In this document: piece after piece, positions 52,612-61,416 of the stretch
How positions within the stretch are numbered: position 1 is the stretch's first letter
Layout: every line of letters starts with the position of its first letter
Assembly: GCF_024211275.1 (NCBI RefSeq)
Contig: NZ_JAMLDX010000004.1
Span: forward strand, 264,787-328,786
DNA from: Sphingomonas tagetis
Lineage (GTDB): Bacteria; Pseudomonadota; Alphaproteobacteria; Sphingomonadales; Sphingomonadaceae
DNA length: 64,000 nucleotides
Direction of reading: 5' to 3'
Translations under genes and position numbers: made by a program
Notes under the pieces: generated by a model
Told to the model about the DNA's origin: nothing
Databases searched by the model: none
Seen by the model: only the letters and a program-made list of their open reading frames with translations

Positions 52612-53554
52612 CCGGCCCTTCGTGATAGGCACCGAGCAGCGTATTGCCGCACGCTTCATATTCACCCTCGAGCCGGCGGTCGGCTGGCGCGGGACGACGC
52701 AGGGTCATGCCTGGCCCGCCGGTGAAAACCACGCGCTCGTTCTGCATGCGATAGCCGGTCAGCGACGTGATGGCTTTTGCGATGGATGCATCTTCGGCTG
52801 CGTCCTCGGGCGGGCAGCCCATCGCGGTCGAGACGACCGGGCCCTTGATCGTGATCCGGCCGGGGGCGGGGCGTTCGAAGCTCGTGCCCATGCCGTTGCA
52901 GTCGGCCGACGCGCCGATTGATCCTCGCGTGATCGTCAGGGTCGCAGGCCGGCGCTCCGTGACAAGCCGCTTGCCCCCGATGGCTTCGATCAACCATCGG
53001 CCGGCAAGCTCCGGGTGCGGCTCGACCGGCCGCTTGAGAAGTGCGACCGTGCCGTCGGGGTCGGTCAGGATCAGCATATGCTCGTCGGGTTGCCGCCATG
53101 CCACGGTGCGATCGAGGAAGCTGGCGAGGCGCCGTTCGCTCGCCGCGGCGGACTGACGGACCGCAGCCTCCGCGCCAGTGCATTTGCCGATACGGATCAG
53201 CTCCAGCCGGTTTAGCGCAAAGCGCTCGCCGCTAAGCTGATAGAAGGCCGGGAAGCCGCCCCCGCACCCCGCTGAGTGATTGAGGAAGCCGCCTGCGCTG
53301 AAGTCGATCCACGCCTTGAACGGCGTGAAGTCATCATTGCCGATACGGATGACCCGCCACTGGCCGCCGAGCGGATCAATCTGACGCAGATAGCTCCCAT
53401 CGTCAGTCGCGCTTCCGTTGGGCTGCGGCGTCGCAGACGCGTCGAGTGTCGGGCTGGTCGGCGCTGAACAGGCTGCCACGAACGTCGCCGCAACGAGAAA
53501 TGCCAGGCGGCGCGGCGCCGCTGCCGTGCCTGGAGCACCAGGACCGGCACCCAT
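52319..53554 (-). CDS. META-domain (HslJ-like) lipoprotein
   Basis: This 411-residue protein starts with a lipoprotein signal peptide whose lipobox is V-A-A-C. It then shows three META/HslJ-like modules, recognisable by G-G-Q-W-R-V-I-R-I, L-A-G-R-W-L-I-E-A-I-G-G and L-E-G-E-Y-E-A-C-G, with the C-N-G-M-G-T segment typical of META. It is probably anchored in the outer membrane facing the periplasm, where HslJ relatives affect tolerance to stress or antibiotics. The ATG at 53552-53554 was chosen because it gives a clean signal peptide. Confidence 0.75.
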   Translation of the reverse strand: MGAGPGAPGTAAAPRRLAFLVAATFVAACSAPTSPTLDASATPQPNGSATDDGSYLRQIDPLGGQWRVIRIGNDDFTPFKAWIDFSAGGFLNHSAGCGGGFPAFYQLSGERFALNRLELIRIGKCTGAEAAVRQSAAASERRLASFLDRTVAWRQPDEHMLILTDPDGTVALLKRPVEPHPELAGRWLIEAIGGKRLVTERRPATLTITRGSIGASADCNGMGTSFERPAPGRITIKGPVVSTAMGCPPEDAAEDASIAKAITSLTGYRMQNERVVFTGGPGMTLRRPAPADRRLEGEYEACGNTLLGAYHEGPVTLTIDQAAMRDNAGCTARYAAEGPSLTLRLAETKACSSLAAAYRPGEPVGIGGGISTLAVARPDGFAFDEQGRLILRTSRGLLGMCRKGAPRPFGS

Positions 53555-54083
53555 CGGATGCGCCTTGATGGCGAGACGGCGTCTGAGGGCCGGGCGCAGA
53601 GGCCGAGCCTGCAACCCCCATGTCCGCGTCCGGCTGCTGATCACTTGGCACTCCCAATGCAATGGGTGACGATGATGGCATGTGCGGGTGCCGCGAAGCA
53701 ATTCCCGTCAAGCCACGAACCGATGATCGGCGAGTTGGAACGCGGGTGTCGGGCGGATGGCGCGGTCGTCGCACTCCGTGCACAGTCGTCGCACATTTCT
53801 GGCAGGTGGCGGTCTTCCTGCCGGTGGAAGGCGGGGGCGCAGCCGGCAAGTTTCTCGTGGCATTTGCTGGCCCGGATTGTTGCCTTCGCAGGATCGGCGC
53901 GTGGGTGGATAGGTGGGGCATGAAGGCGAGAAGGGCGCGGCTGATTTGGGCCGCATGCATGCTGTGCCGCAACTTGAGTGGTCTGCCGAACCACTGCCCT
54001 CCGCAGTCAAGCTATTGAGCTTCGAGCAAGTAGCGCCGAGCAAAGCGCGCAGCGGCGCAAATAGGGCCCATCAAAGAGGGTGC
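53555..54083. other. About 530 bases between genes, nothing recognised
   Basis: Frames of about 110 residues exist on both strands but show no domain, ribosome site or good codon pattern. The region should contain the promoter of the META lipoprotein gene and the end of the aminotransferase transcript. I see no strong terminator. Confidence 0.5.
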
Positions 54084-55175
54084 TCACCGCCACCGGCGCA
54101 GTATTGCGAGGACACGGGCATTTTCCTGCGGTCGACCGATCGTGATCCGCAGCCAGTCCGTCAGTGGCGGAAACGGTCGCGCGATATCGATCCCGTCGGC
54201 ACGCAGGCGGTCACGCAGTTGCGCTGCCTGCGGCGGCTTGAAGAAAACGAAGTTCGCCCGGCTATCGGTCCGGGGCCAGCCGCGCTGATCGATCAGACGG
54301 TTCAGCTTATCGCGCTCGGCCAGCGTCGCCCGACGCACGGTGCGGACATGCGCCTGGTCCGCCAGCGCTTTACTTGCGGCGGCGAGTGCGAGCCGGCTGA
54401 GGCTGTGCGGCGATCCGATCCCGGCCGCGCGCAATCCTTCCGCCAACGCGCGCGGCGCGACGGCATAACCGATCGACAGGCCCGCCAGGCCGTAGATCTT
54501 GGCGAGCGTGCGGAACACCAGCACGTTGCGGCCAGCGCGGACATGGGGGATGGCTGTTTTCTCGGCGAAGGCGTCATATTCAAGATACGCTTCATCGACC
54601 ACCACCAGCGTGCGTTGGGCGGCGGCCTCGATGAACCGGTGCAGCGCCTGGGTCTCGTTTGCGGTTCCCGACGGGTTGTGCGGGTTGACCAGTGACACCG
54701 CCAGCGTGCGGTCGGTGATCGCGCGGGTCAGCGCCGGCAGGTCATTCTCCAGGTTGGCATCCAAGGGCACTGGCACGCCCCGCCCGCCGAGCGGCGCGGC
54801 GGAATCGATCAGCGCCGTGTAGCCGGGCGCTGAATAGACGATCTCGCCGCCGCCGGGGCGCTGCCGGGCGAGGAACAGACCGAGCGGCTCGAGCACCTCG
54901 CCAAGCACGACCTGCGCAGGATCGACCCGTTCAATCGCCGCGATCTGGCGGGTGAGCGCATCGACCTCGCTCTGATCGACATAGCGCTCGATCCCGCTCG
55001 CCGCTCGCGCAATCGCCGGTGCGACACGCGCAGACGGGCCCCATGCATTCTCATTAAGCGAGAGGCGCGCGCGTGCCGCCGCCGTCTGACCGACCGCGCC
55101 CGGCGCGGTAGCCAGCGCAGTGGTCGCCGCACTGAGCGCCAGCCATTCGCGTCGGGACAGGATCGGCTGGGTCAT
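54084..55175 (-). CDS. HisC-like PLP aminotransferase with Tat signal
   Basis: This 363-residue fold-type I aminotransferase resembles histidinol-phosphate aminotransferases. It has N-E-N-A-W-G-P-S, V-N-P-H-N-P-S-G, V-V-D-E-A-Y-L-E-Y, and the PLP-binding Lys226 in F-R-T-L-A-K-I-Y-G-L-A-G. Before the enzyme core lies a twin-arginine signal peptide (S-R-R-E-W-L-A-L-S-A-A-T-T-A-L). That is unusual for a PLP enzyme and implies export to the periplasm after folding. The ATG overlaps the stop of the TonB receptor gene by one base, so the two are coupled. The amino donor and acceptor are unknown. Confidence 0.88.
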   Translation of the reverse strand: MTQPILSRREWLALSAATTALATAPGAVGQTAAARARLSLNENAWGPSARVAPAIARAASGIERYVDQSEVDALTRQIAAIERVDPAQVVLGEVLEPLGLFLARQRPGGGEIVYSAPGYTALIDSAAPLGGRGVPVPLDANLENDLPALTRAITDRTLAVSLVNPHNPSGTANETQALHRFIEAAAQRTLVVVDEAYLEYDAFAEKTAIPHVRAGRNVLVFRTLAKIYGLAGLSIGYAVAPRALAEGLRAAGIGSPHSLSRLALAAASKALADQAHVRTVRRATLAERDKLNRLIDQRGWPRTDSRANFVFFKPPQAAQLRDRLRADGIDIARPFPPLTDWLRITIGRPQENARVLAILRRWR

Positions 55176-57790
55176 CAGAAGCGCACCCCCGCGCGGACGT
55201 AATAGAATGCGCCGCTGAAGCCGGCGGGCGAGAACTCGCTATACGGGAAGGCGCCGAATGTGTCCGCCCCAGTTAGCGCAGGCGTCGATCGGATGTTCTG
55301 CGTCGGGTAGACGTTGAAGATGTTGTTGGCGCCGAACGTCACATCGAGGTGCCGGTTGACATGACCGGTAAAGCTGAAGTCGGTCACCCATTGCGGGCGT
55401 AGCTGCTGAATCACATCGACATTGCCAGCCGCGCCCGATTCGGTCGGCTGCGTGCGGAACGGCGTGTTGCCCTGCGCGATCAGCGCGACGTTGGCGGCCG
55501 ACTGGTTCGTCAGCGCCACCTGCTCGACTTTGCCATAGCGCGTCGTGCGTGCGTCGAGCGTGAAGGGGCCGACGTTCCAGTTTGCGCCTAGCGCGATCTT
55601 GTCGCGCGGCTGGCCATATTCGAAGCGCGTCCGCTCGTTGACGTCGAACAGCGGCGTGGTGATGCCGAGCGCGGTGATCTGCGACGGCGTGGCCGACACG
55701 CGGCGCAGGCGGGTCTCGTTGTAGTTGTAGGCCGCGCTCAACCTCAGTTCGCCCAGTCCGCCGATCGATCCGCGCCAGGCAGCGGTGATGTCGAGCCCCT
55801 GGGTGCGCGAGTCCACCGCGTTGGTGAAATAACGCACGCTGGTCACGCCGGGGATGCCGAGGCCGGTGAGATAGTCGCGCAGGCGGCGGCTGCCCGCGGC
55901 ATCGACATAGTTGGACGAGAGCGTGATGCGATCGTCGATATCGATGTGATAATAATCGGCCGACGCGGTGAACCCGCCGCTCGCGAAAGTGACGCCGCCG
56001 CCGTAGTTGACCGATGTTTCAGGCTTGAGCGGTTGTGCGCCAAGCGCCTGGGCCAGCGCTGAGCCGACTGGCGCGGTCCGCACCAGCACGAATTCGGGAA
56101 AGCCGGTCGTGTTGTTGACGATCGTGCGGCTGCTGGTCGAGCTGAAATATTGCTGGGCAAGCGCCGGGGCGTGGAAGCCGGTGCCGATCGATCCGCGCAA
56201 AGCGAAGCCTGCGGGCAGTTCGACACGGGTCGAGGCCTGGCCGTTCCAGGTGTCGCCGAAGTCGCTGTAATCCTCATAGCGTCCGGCAAGGTTCACCTGC
56301 CAGCCGGCGATGGGTTCGGCGGCGAGTTCGACGAACGCGCCGATCGCGCGGCGGCTGACATCGACTTCGTCGGCCGGCTGGATGCCGGCAAAGCCCTGGC
56401 TGCCGATCGTCGGGATCGCGCCGGTGCCGGGGCCGTCGAGCACGCGCGCCGGACCATATTGATAGCTTGCCGGCTCACCGCGCGTGATCCGATAGCCGTC
56501 ACGGCGATATTCGGCGCCGAACGCGATCTCGACCGGGCGCGCGAACCCGACATCGAACGCGTTCGAAACGGTGAGGTTCGTGGTCCACTGCGAATTGGCA
56601 TATTCGCCATTGTAGAAGGCGGTCGGGCTGGCCGCGCCCAGCGTGGCGTTCAGCGTATTCTCGGTCCGATACTCGATCGCGTTGCCACCATAGATGCTGG
56701 AAAGGTCCCATTTCCAGCTGCCGATCTCGCCGCGCAGCCCGATGGCGGCGCTGTAATCGGTGCTCTCCGTGTTGATGAACGGCAGGAAGCCGTTCGGATA
56801 GATGGCGCGGACATTCTCGTCCTGTCCCGCTCGGCGGAACGAGGCGTTGGAATGCGCTTTGCTCACGCGATAGGCGCCGAAGCTGTAGAGCGTCACATTG
56901 CCCAGCGGCTTTTCGAGATTGCCGACGAGCGACCAATCCTCGACATCGCCCTGGTCGGCGAAGCGCCAGACGTTGCGGTCGACGCTCGCGTCACGCGGGT
57001 CGAGCCGGGTGCCGGCGACGCCGCCCGGCGGGTTGAGGCCGGTGCCCGCGCCATAGCGCGCGGACAGCGGCTGCAGCGAACCATTGGGCGCGATGCCGAA
57101 GTAGAATTGCCGCGTATCCGGCTCGGCGCGGTTCGCCGCCTTGTGATCGCGATAATAGCCGGTCAGGTTGACGAAGCCGTCCTCGCCCAGCTTCACGCCG
57201 CCGCCGAGCGAGAATTCATAGGTGTCGCCGCCGCCGTCATAGGTCGTGCCGGCGCTCGCGGTCCCATGAAACTCGGTATCGGTGCGAAGCAGGATGTTGA
57301 TCACGCCGGCGATCGCGTCCGAGCCATAGGTGGCAGACGCGCCGTCGCGCAGGATTTCGATCCGCCCGACCCCCGCCGCAGGGATTTGATTGAGGTCGGT
57401 CGGGGTCGACCCCTTGCCGATCGTGCCGCCGGTATTGACCCAGGCGGCCGTATGCAGCCGCTTGCCGTTGAGCAGCACCAGGGTCTCGTCCGGCGACAAA
57501 CCGCGAAGCGAAGCGGAGTGGATGTGCGTGTTGCCATCCGGCGTGGTCGGGGTCGCAAAGGCGAAGGACGGCGCGAGCTGTCGCAGGATCTCAGTGGTCT
57601 CCTGATAGCCGGACTCGCGGATTTCCTCGCCGCGCAGGCTGTCGATCGGGACGGGCGAGGTGGTGACGGTGCGCTCGCCGACGCGTGAGCCGGTGACCAC
57701 GATGTCAGTGCCGGCCGGGGAAGACACTTCCTGCGCGATGGCTGGCGTGGAAAGAACGAGCGCGGTTCCGGCAAAGAGAAGGTGCTTCAT
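55175..57790 (-). CDS. TonB-dependent outer-membrane receptor
   Basis: This 871-residue protein has a signal peptide ending P-A-I-A-Q-E. It continues with T-D-I-V-V-T-G-S-R-V and a plug with L-V-L-L-N-G-K-R-L-H and I-E-I-L-R-D-G-A-S-A-T-Y-G-S-D-A-I. A large barrel ends Y-Y-V-R-A-G-V-R-F. The plug motifs are those of the long sphingomonad receptors often linked to peptides or complex organic compounds. AAGGGGTCATC precedes the ATG at 57788-57790. It is translationally coupled to the Tat-exported aminotransferase, so its ligand may be an amino compound or peptide. Confidence 0.92.
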   Translation of the reverse strand: MKHLLFAGTALVLSTPAIAQEVSSPAGTDIVVTGSRVGERTVTTSPVPIDSLRGEEIRESGYQETTEILRQLAPSFAFATPTTPDGNTHIHSASLRGLSPDETLVLLNGKRLHTAAWVNTGGTIGKGSTPTDLNQIPAAGVGRIEILRDGASATYGSDAIAGVINILLRTDTEFHGTASAGTTYDGGGDTYEFSLGGGVKLGEDGFVNLTGYYRDHKAANRAEPDTRQFYFGIAPNGSLQPLSARYGAGTGLNPPGGVAGTRLDPRDASVDRNVWRFADQGDVEDWSLVGNLEKPLGNVTLYSFGAYRVSKAHSNASFRRAGQDENVRAIYPNGFLPFINTESTDYSAAIGLRGEIGSWKWDLSSIYGGNAIEYRTENTLNATLGAASPTAFYNGEYANSQWTTNLTVSNAFDVGFARPVEIAFGAEYRRDGYRITRGEPASYQYGPARVLDGPGTGAIPTIGSQGFAGIQPADEVDVSRRAIGAFVELAAEPIAGWQVNLAGRYEDYSDFGDTWNGQASTRVELPAGFALRGSIGTGFHAPALAQQYFSSTSSRTIVNNTTGFPEFVLVRTAPVGSALAQALGAQPLKPETSVNYGGGVTFASGGFTASADYYHIDIDDRITLSSNYVDAAGSRRLRDYLTGLGIPGVTSVRYFTNAVDSRTQGLDITAAWRGSIGGLGELRLSAAYNYNETRLRRVSATPSQITALGITTPLFDVNERTRFEYGQPRDKIALGANWNVGPFTLDARTTRYGKVEQVALTNQSAANVALIAQGNTPFRTQPTESGAAGNVDVIQQLRPQWVTDFSFTGHVNRHLDVTFGANNIFNVYPTQNIRSTPALTGADTFGAFPYSEFSPAGFSGAFYYVRAGVRF

Positions 57791-58155
57791 GATGACCCCT
57801 TGGACAGCCGATGCGAATGCCGGCATTTGAGAGTGCTACATATTCCTAGTCGGCTGATGGGAAATGATAGTTTTGTTGGGGCGACACCTAGCTGCCGTTT
57901 GGGTCGAGGTTCATCGCGCGGCGAGGGAACTAGTCCAGTGCAGCAGCTTTGAGCCGCCTATCAGCAAGTCCCGAACCGCTTCTCGGCACCATTGCGGGCG
58001 CCCCGATTTGATCGCGCATGATGTTGCAGCGGAGCCTGCCTGCCGGCCCGAGGAGCCTAAAATTCCATGCCTTACAAAAGGTTACGGCCTTTTGATTTGC
58101 TCGACGCTCGAAGACGCAATAGCTTTCAGTCCGTAAGGTCGCCTGACTGTGGTGC
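57791..58155. other. 365-base gap, no gene seen
   Basis: This stretch contains the presumed promoter of the TonB receptor gene and has lower GC around 57840-57880. No frame with a ribosome site or domain and no clear hairpin was found. Confidence 0.5.
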
Positions 58156-58650
58156 ATGGAGGATGAGTTGAACAAGAAGTCGCGAGAGGAGAGGGACTTC
58201 CGGCCGGCGATGGATGCGCTTGCTTTCCAATCTGGCGTGTTTCCCGCCGATCAGGCGGGAGCCGTCGCAGGAGACGATGCTGCTCGGCTCCGTGTGGCTC
58301 AGGCCTGGCAGCGCGCGAACCAGTTGCTGAGCGACGTGTTTGACCCAGCGCTCTTCGCCAGTCCGGCATGGAGCATCATGCTCGAGCTGTTCATCGCGCA
58401 AGCCGCCTCGCGGGCGGATGCGGACAGGCCACAGGCGAGCGATGCTGATTTCTCGAGTGCGACGCGAGCGCGTTACCTCACGGCCCTGGCCGAGCGCGGC
58501 TGGGTCGAGACCGCTGGCCAGGCTGGTTGCCGAACGGAAACGGAGGCGCGACTGACGCAGCTAGGGCTGGAGTTCGTCGTGCACGCGCTCGACGGTGTCA
58601 TGATCAGCAACCAGCGGCATGGCATCGGCCATTTGCGCGTCGTCCAGTAG
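58156..58650 (+). CDS. Winged-helix protein, MarR-like, paralogue of the gene at 61417
   Basis: This 164-residue protein contains F-D-P-A-L-F-A-S-P-A-W-S-I-M-L-E-L-F, followed by a helix-turn-helix-like region (S-S-A-T-R-A-R-Y-L-T-A-L-A-E-R-G-W-V) and a wing. The first segment closely matches F-D-S-E-L-F-A-D-P-A-W-D-M-L-L-D-L-F in the larger protein encoded at 61417-62268, so both have the same DNA-binding module. The pseudo-receiver part of that protein is absent here. The start is uncertain; GGAGGATGAG followed by TTG at 58168 is an alternative. Confidence 0.65.
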   Translation: MEDELNKKSREERDFRPAMDALAFQSGVFPADQAGAVAGDDAARLRVAQAWQRANQLLSDVFDPALFASPAWSIMLELFIAQAASRADADRPQASDADFSSATRARYLTALAERGWVETAGQAGCRTETEARLTQLGLEFVVHALDGVMISNQRHGIGHLRVVQ

Positions 58651-58797
58651 GTCAATCGCGAACTGAAGATGGCAGAGCGCACCATTGATCCGGCGCCGGC
58701 GGTCGGCGTCGTCGGCAGCAAGCGCGTCTAGCGTAGCCATGGCTTCGCGCAGTTGCGCGATCGGCGCGACCAGTTCGAGATCCCTACGTCCCTGCAT
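58561..58797 (-). CDS. Possible small helical protein
   Basis: This 78-residue frame reads L-V-A-P-I-A-Q-L-R-E-A-M-A-T-L-D-A-L-A-A-D-D and then H-L-Q-F-A-I-D-L-L-D-D-A-Q. It looks like a folded helical protein. It overlaps the end of the winged-helix gene on the other strand by 90 bases and has only a weak ribosome site, so it may be a shadow. Confidence 0.35.
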   Translation of the reverse strand: MQGRRDLELVAPIAQLREAMATLDALAADDADRRRRINGALCHLQFAIDLLDDAQMADAMPLVADHDTVERVHDELQP

Positions 58798-59091
58798 TGC
58801 TGCCCCGCTGCATCGACATCTCCAATAAACCTCATTTCATCGGCGACGCGATAACGCAGGTTATCTGCCGCTCCGATGAACGGGTGGCGTCGGTGAGTTT
58901 TCACGATCAATAGGCTGCCGCAGCACGCGTCGAGGCTCTGACGTCCAACGCTGCTGCGCTGCCTGCGATGAGCAAATCGAGGCGCATCGACTTCAAAATT
59001 GCTCAGGAACGCTCATCAGCGCGGCGCGAGCCTGCAGCGGCCAGGTACCCTCGCACGGCAAGCCGTTGCGATTGTTCAGCTTGTATTTACC

Positions 59092-59652
59092 ATGACCGAG
59101 ATGCGCTGGGAACGAACCGCCCTTCTCTCCGAGCAGCAAATTGCGCTGCTTCGTCTCGCGCAGACGCACGGCACGGAGAGCAAGCGGATCGCCTCGCAGT
59201 CCGACTACAGCCCGACGACGATCGACACTTACATGTCCGAGATCCGCCGAACACTTGGCGGTCCGTCGCGGCCCGAGGCTGTTCGCCTCCTGGACACGTG
59301 GCAGACTCATTCTAGAGATTCTAGATCGAGATTGCGGGACCTTGCCCGGACCGCCCGGTCGCCCGATGAATTTGAGCAAGCGATCGACGCCGACGTTACG
59401 GAAAGCGTGGATCGCGAAGCCGGGGGGCGACCAGTGCTGCGGGAAGAGCGTGCTCTTTTCGACATGCGGGCTCCCTCCAAGCCCTGGTGGCACCCGTCCC
59501 AATGGGGGGAGGATGTCGCCTTCACCGCCCGGGAGGTCCTGTACGGGATATTGGCACTGGCCGTGATCGCGATCGTCGCTGCGTTCGTGTTGCTCGCATC
59601 CGCCCAGTCGCTTCAGCACACCCTCCTGTCCCTGATCAACGGGCGAAACTGA
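59092..59652 (+). CDS. LuxR-type HTH protein with C-terminal membrane anchor
   Basis: This 186-residue protein has an N-terminal LuxR/GerE-like helix-turn-helix at about residues 11-58 (L-L-S-E-Q-Q-I-A-L-L-R-L, then Y-S-P-T-T-I-D-T-Y-M-S-E-I-R-R-T-L). A flexible linker follows, then one membrane helix at about 148-172 (L-Y-G-I-L-A-L-A-V-I-A-I-V-A-A-F-V). The order, DNA-binding domain first and membrane anchor last, is the reverse of common membrane sensors. It may be a membrane-tethered regulator. The ATG at 59092 lacks a strong ribosome site; 59101 is an alternative. Confidence 0.7.
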   Translation: MTEMRWERTALLSEQQIALLRLAQTHGTESKRIASQSDYSPTTIDTYMSEIRRTLGGPSRPEAVRLLDTWQTHSRDSRSRLRDLARTARSPDEFEQAIDADVTESVDREAGGRPVLREERALFDMRAPSKPWWHPSQWGEDVAFTAREVLYGILALAVIAIVAAFVLLASAQSLQHTLLSLINGRN

Positions 59653-59709
59653 ACACAAGCCTTTCAACTCAAGTCAACCGCGAGCTCCAGCTTCGCGGAG
59701 GGAGATCCT

Positions 59710-60066
59710 ATGCACGATGTAATCAAGGCAGCGACGAAGCTGTCCGAAGCGTTCATGCCGGCCGAGCGCTCGCAAAACGAGGCCGCGCTGCAGGCCGCTC
59801 GCAGTCTGACGCTTGCGCTCGAGCTGCGCGACAAGCCGCCCTTCAAGGGCCAGCCCCGCGCCGCTGCTGCTGCGACCGCGCTTGCCCGCGGCGCCGCGCT
59901 GTCGGTCGAAGCGAGCTTCGTGCTCGAAGCGGCGCATCGCGATTTCGCCCGCATGCTGCCCAGCACCGGCCTGCCTGAGCTCGGCTGGGGCTGCTCGGGT
60001 GATTGCCCCGACATCAAGAAGCCGACTGGCGAAGTCGTCGACTTCCCCGCCGCGGTCGCTGCATAA
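59710..60066 (+). CDS. Hypothetical protein
   Basis: This 118-residue, Ala-rich, mainly helical protein begins M-H-D-V-I-K-A-A-T-K-L-S-E-A-F and ends with a segment holding two Cys (G-W-G-C-S-G-D-C-P-D). GGAGGGAGATCCT precedes the ATG, a strong ribosome site. No domain is recognised. It follows the membrane-anchored regulator by 57 bases and may be in one operon with it. Confidence 0.65.
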   Translation: MHDVIKAATKLSEAFMPAERSQNEAALQAARSLTLALELRDKPPFKGQPRAAAAATALARGAALSVEASFVLEAAHRDFARMLPSTGLPELGWGCSGDCPDIKKPTGEVVDFPAAVAA

Positions 60067-60107
60067 CTATCGTTGACGAAGGCGCTCCACCGTGTTCCGA
60101 AAAGCGG

Positions 60108-60572
60108 ATGCCGATGCCCAACCCCTTGCTCGTTTTCTTCGTGGCATATTTCCTGTTGGTCAGCGGCTTCGCATTCTGGAAGGGTGGGGCGCCAGAGCGG
60201 TTCGTCGCCGGTTCCTTTCTGACAGCCTGGGTGCTCAGCATCGCGCTCTCGCCGGCGAAGGACGTCCGGTTTCAGACGGTCGAGGTCGGCATCCTGGCGA
60301 TCGATCTGACGCTGCTGGTCGTGCTGACGGGCGTCGCGCTTCGCGCCAATCGGCGCTGGACGATCGTGACGGCCGGGCTTCAGCTGGTGATTGTTATGGC
60401 GCATCTGGCCAAGGCGGCCGACCCGAGGCTGATCCAGGCGGCCTATGCCTACATCACCGAGAGCTGGCCGATCCTGCAGATCACGGTGCTTGCGGTGGGC
60501 ACGGAGCTCTACCGGTGCCGACGGAGGTGCGAAGGGAGCGTGCGCTCCTGGTCGAGATCCTCGCGCCGGTAA
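60108..60572 (+). CDS. Small integral membrane protein
   Basis: This 154-residue protein has about four hydrophobic helices (L-L-V-F-F-V-A-Y-F-L-L-V-S-G-F, V-A-G-S-F-L-T-A-W-V-L-S-I-A-L, V-E-V-G-I-L-A-I-D-L-T-L-L, and a further one) and a basic tail. No family is recognised. GAAAAGCGG precedes the ATG at 60108. The last 58 bases overlap the start assigned to radC. Confidence 0.6.
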   Translation: MPMPNPLLVFFVAYFLLVSGFAFWKGGAPERFVAGSFLTAWVLSIALSPAKDVRFQTVEVGILAIDLTLLVVLTGVALRANRRWTIVTAGLQLVIVMAHLAKAADPRLIQAAYAYITESWPILQITVLAVGTELYRCRRRCEGSVRSWSRSSRR

Positions 60573-61126
60573 CCGATCGGCCTGAAGTTGCAGCCGACGC
60601 GTTGCTCGCTTCGAACCGGGATCTTGGCTGGATCGTCACCGCCGACAGCCGGGTCTTGGCCATGTTATGCCGCGACCGCGCCGTGGTCGCGCATCTCGAG
60701 CGCATCCGAGCATTGCTTGCCCTCTCGCTGCGGCATCAGGTGTTCGACCGGCCGCTGATCGATAACATCCCCAAGGTCGTCGACTATCTCAACTTCGAGA
60801 TCGGGCGGCGGGCTGACGAGCGGCTTGTCGTGCTGTTCCCCGACGCCAAGGGCAAGGTCGCCGACGAGCTGTATCTCGACGGCGGCGCGGATACCGTGGT
60901 CGTCTGCACGCGCAGCATCCTGCTGCGCGCGCTGCTGACCGGCGCGGTCGGCGTCGTTCTGGCCCACAACCACCCATCCGGCGATCACACGCCGAGCAAG
61001 GCCGACATCGCCGTGACCCGCGAGCTCGCCCGGGCGCTGCGCGCCGTCGACGTGCGGCTGCACGACCACCTGATCGTCGGCAACGGCACGGGCTACACCA
61101 GCATGCGCGAGCGAAACTTGCTGTGA
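60515..61126 (+). CDS. radC: RadC-family JAB/MPN domain protein
   Basis: This 203-residue protein has the RadC MPN domain with the JAMM metal motif H151-N-H153-P-S-G-D and D164, and the usual R-A-V-D-V-R-L-H-D-H-L-I-V-G. The N-terminal third is a reduced version of the helical region of RadC. RadC proteins are common on mobile elements, where their role is still unclear; a DNA repair function is not well supported. GTG at 60515 is chosen as the start, since no ATG exists in a sensible position. It overlaps the upstream membrane gene. Confidence 0.82.
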   Translation: MPTEVRRERALLVEILAPVTDRPEVAADALLASNRDLGWIVTADSRVLAMLCRDRAVVAHLERIRALLALSLRHQVFDRPLIDNIPKVVDYLNFEIGRRADERLVVLFPDAKGKVADELYLDGGADTVVVCTRSILLRALLTGAVGVVLAHNHPSGDHTPSKADIAVTRELARALRAVDVRLHDHLIVGNGTGYTSMRERNLL

Positions 61127-61160
61127 CGCTGCTCACTCATCTTCTTCAGGAGCGAAGCTC

Positions 61161-61409
61161 GTGACCTATCCATCATTCGTCGATCACATGCGCCAAAGCC
61201 ATGGCCCCAATTGGACGGTCGGACGCCGCGCGCCGCCTGGCGCCGTCGCATTGAGCCAGACTGCGTTCGACGAGGCGATGCGAGGCTGGGCGATCGATCA
61301 TCCGGCCTATCGGCTCGTACTGACGCTGCCCGATTGCGAGGAACGCGCATTCATCTGCGATGCCGTGCTGCGGCAGCTGGGTGTCCGGTCTGGTTCACAC
61401 CCGAAGTAG
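61161..61409 (+). CDS. Hypothetical protein
   Basis: This 82-residue protein starts from a GTG preceded by AGGAGCGAAGCTC. It reads T-Y-P-S-F-V-D-H-M-R-Q-S-H-G-P-N-W and L-T-L-P-D-C-E-E-R-A-F-I-C-D-A-V-L-R-Q-L. No domain is recognised. It is 34 bases after radC and probably co-transcribed. It is convergent with the pseudo-receiver regulator, 7 bases between the stops. Confidence 0.6.
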   Translation: MTYPSFVDHMRQSHGPNWTVGRRAPPGAVALSQTAFDEAMRGWAIDHPAYRLVLTLPDCEERAFICDAVLRQLGVRSGSHPK

Positions 61410-61416
61410 ATCGCGG

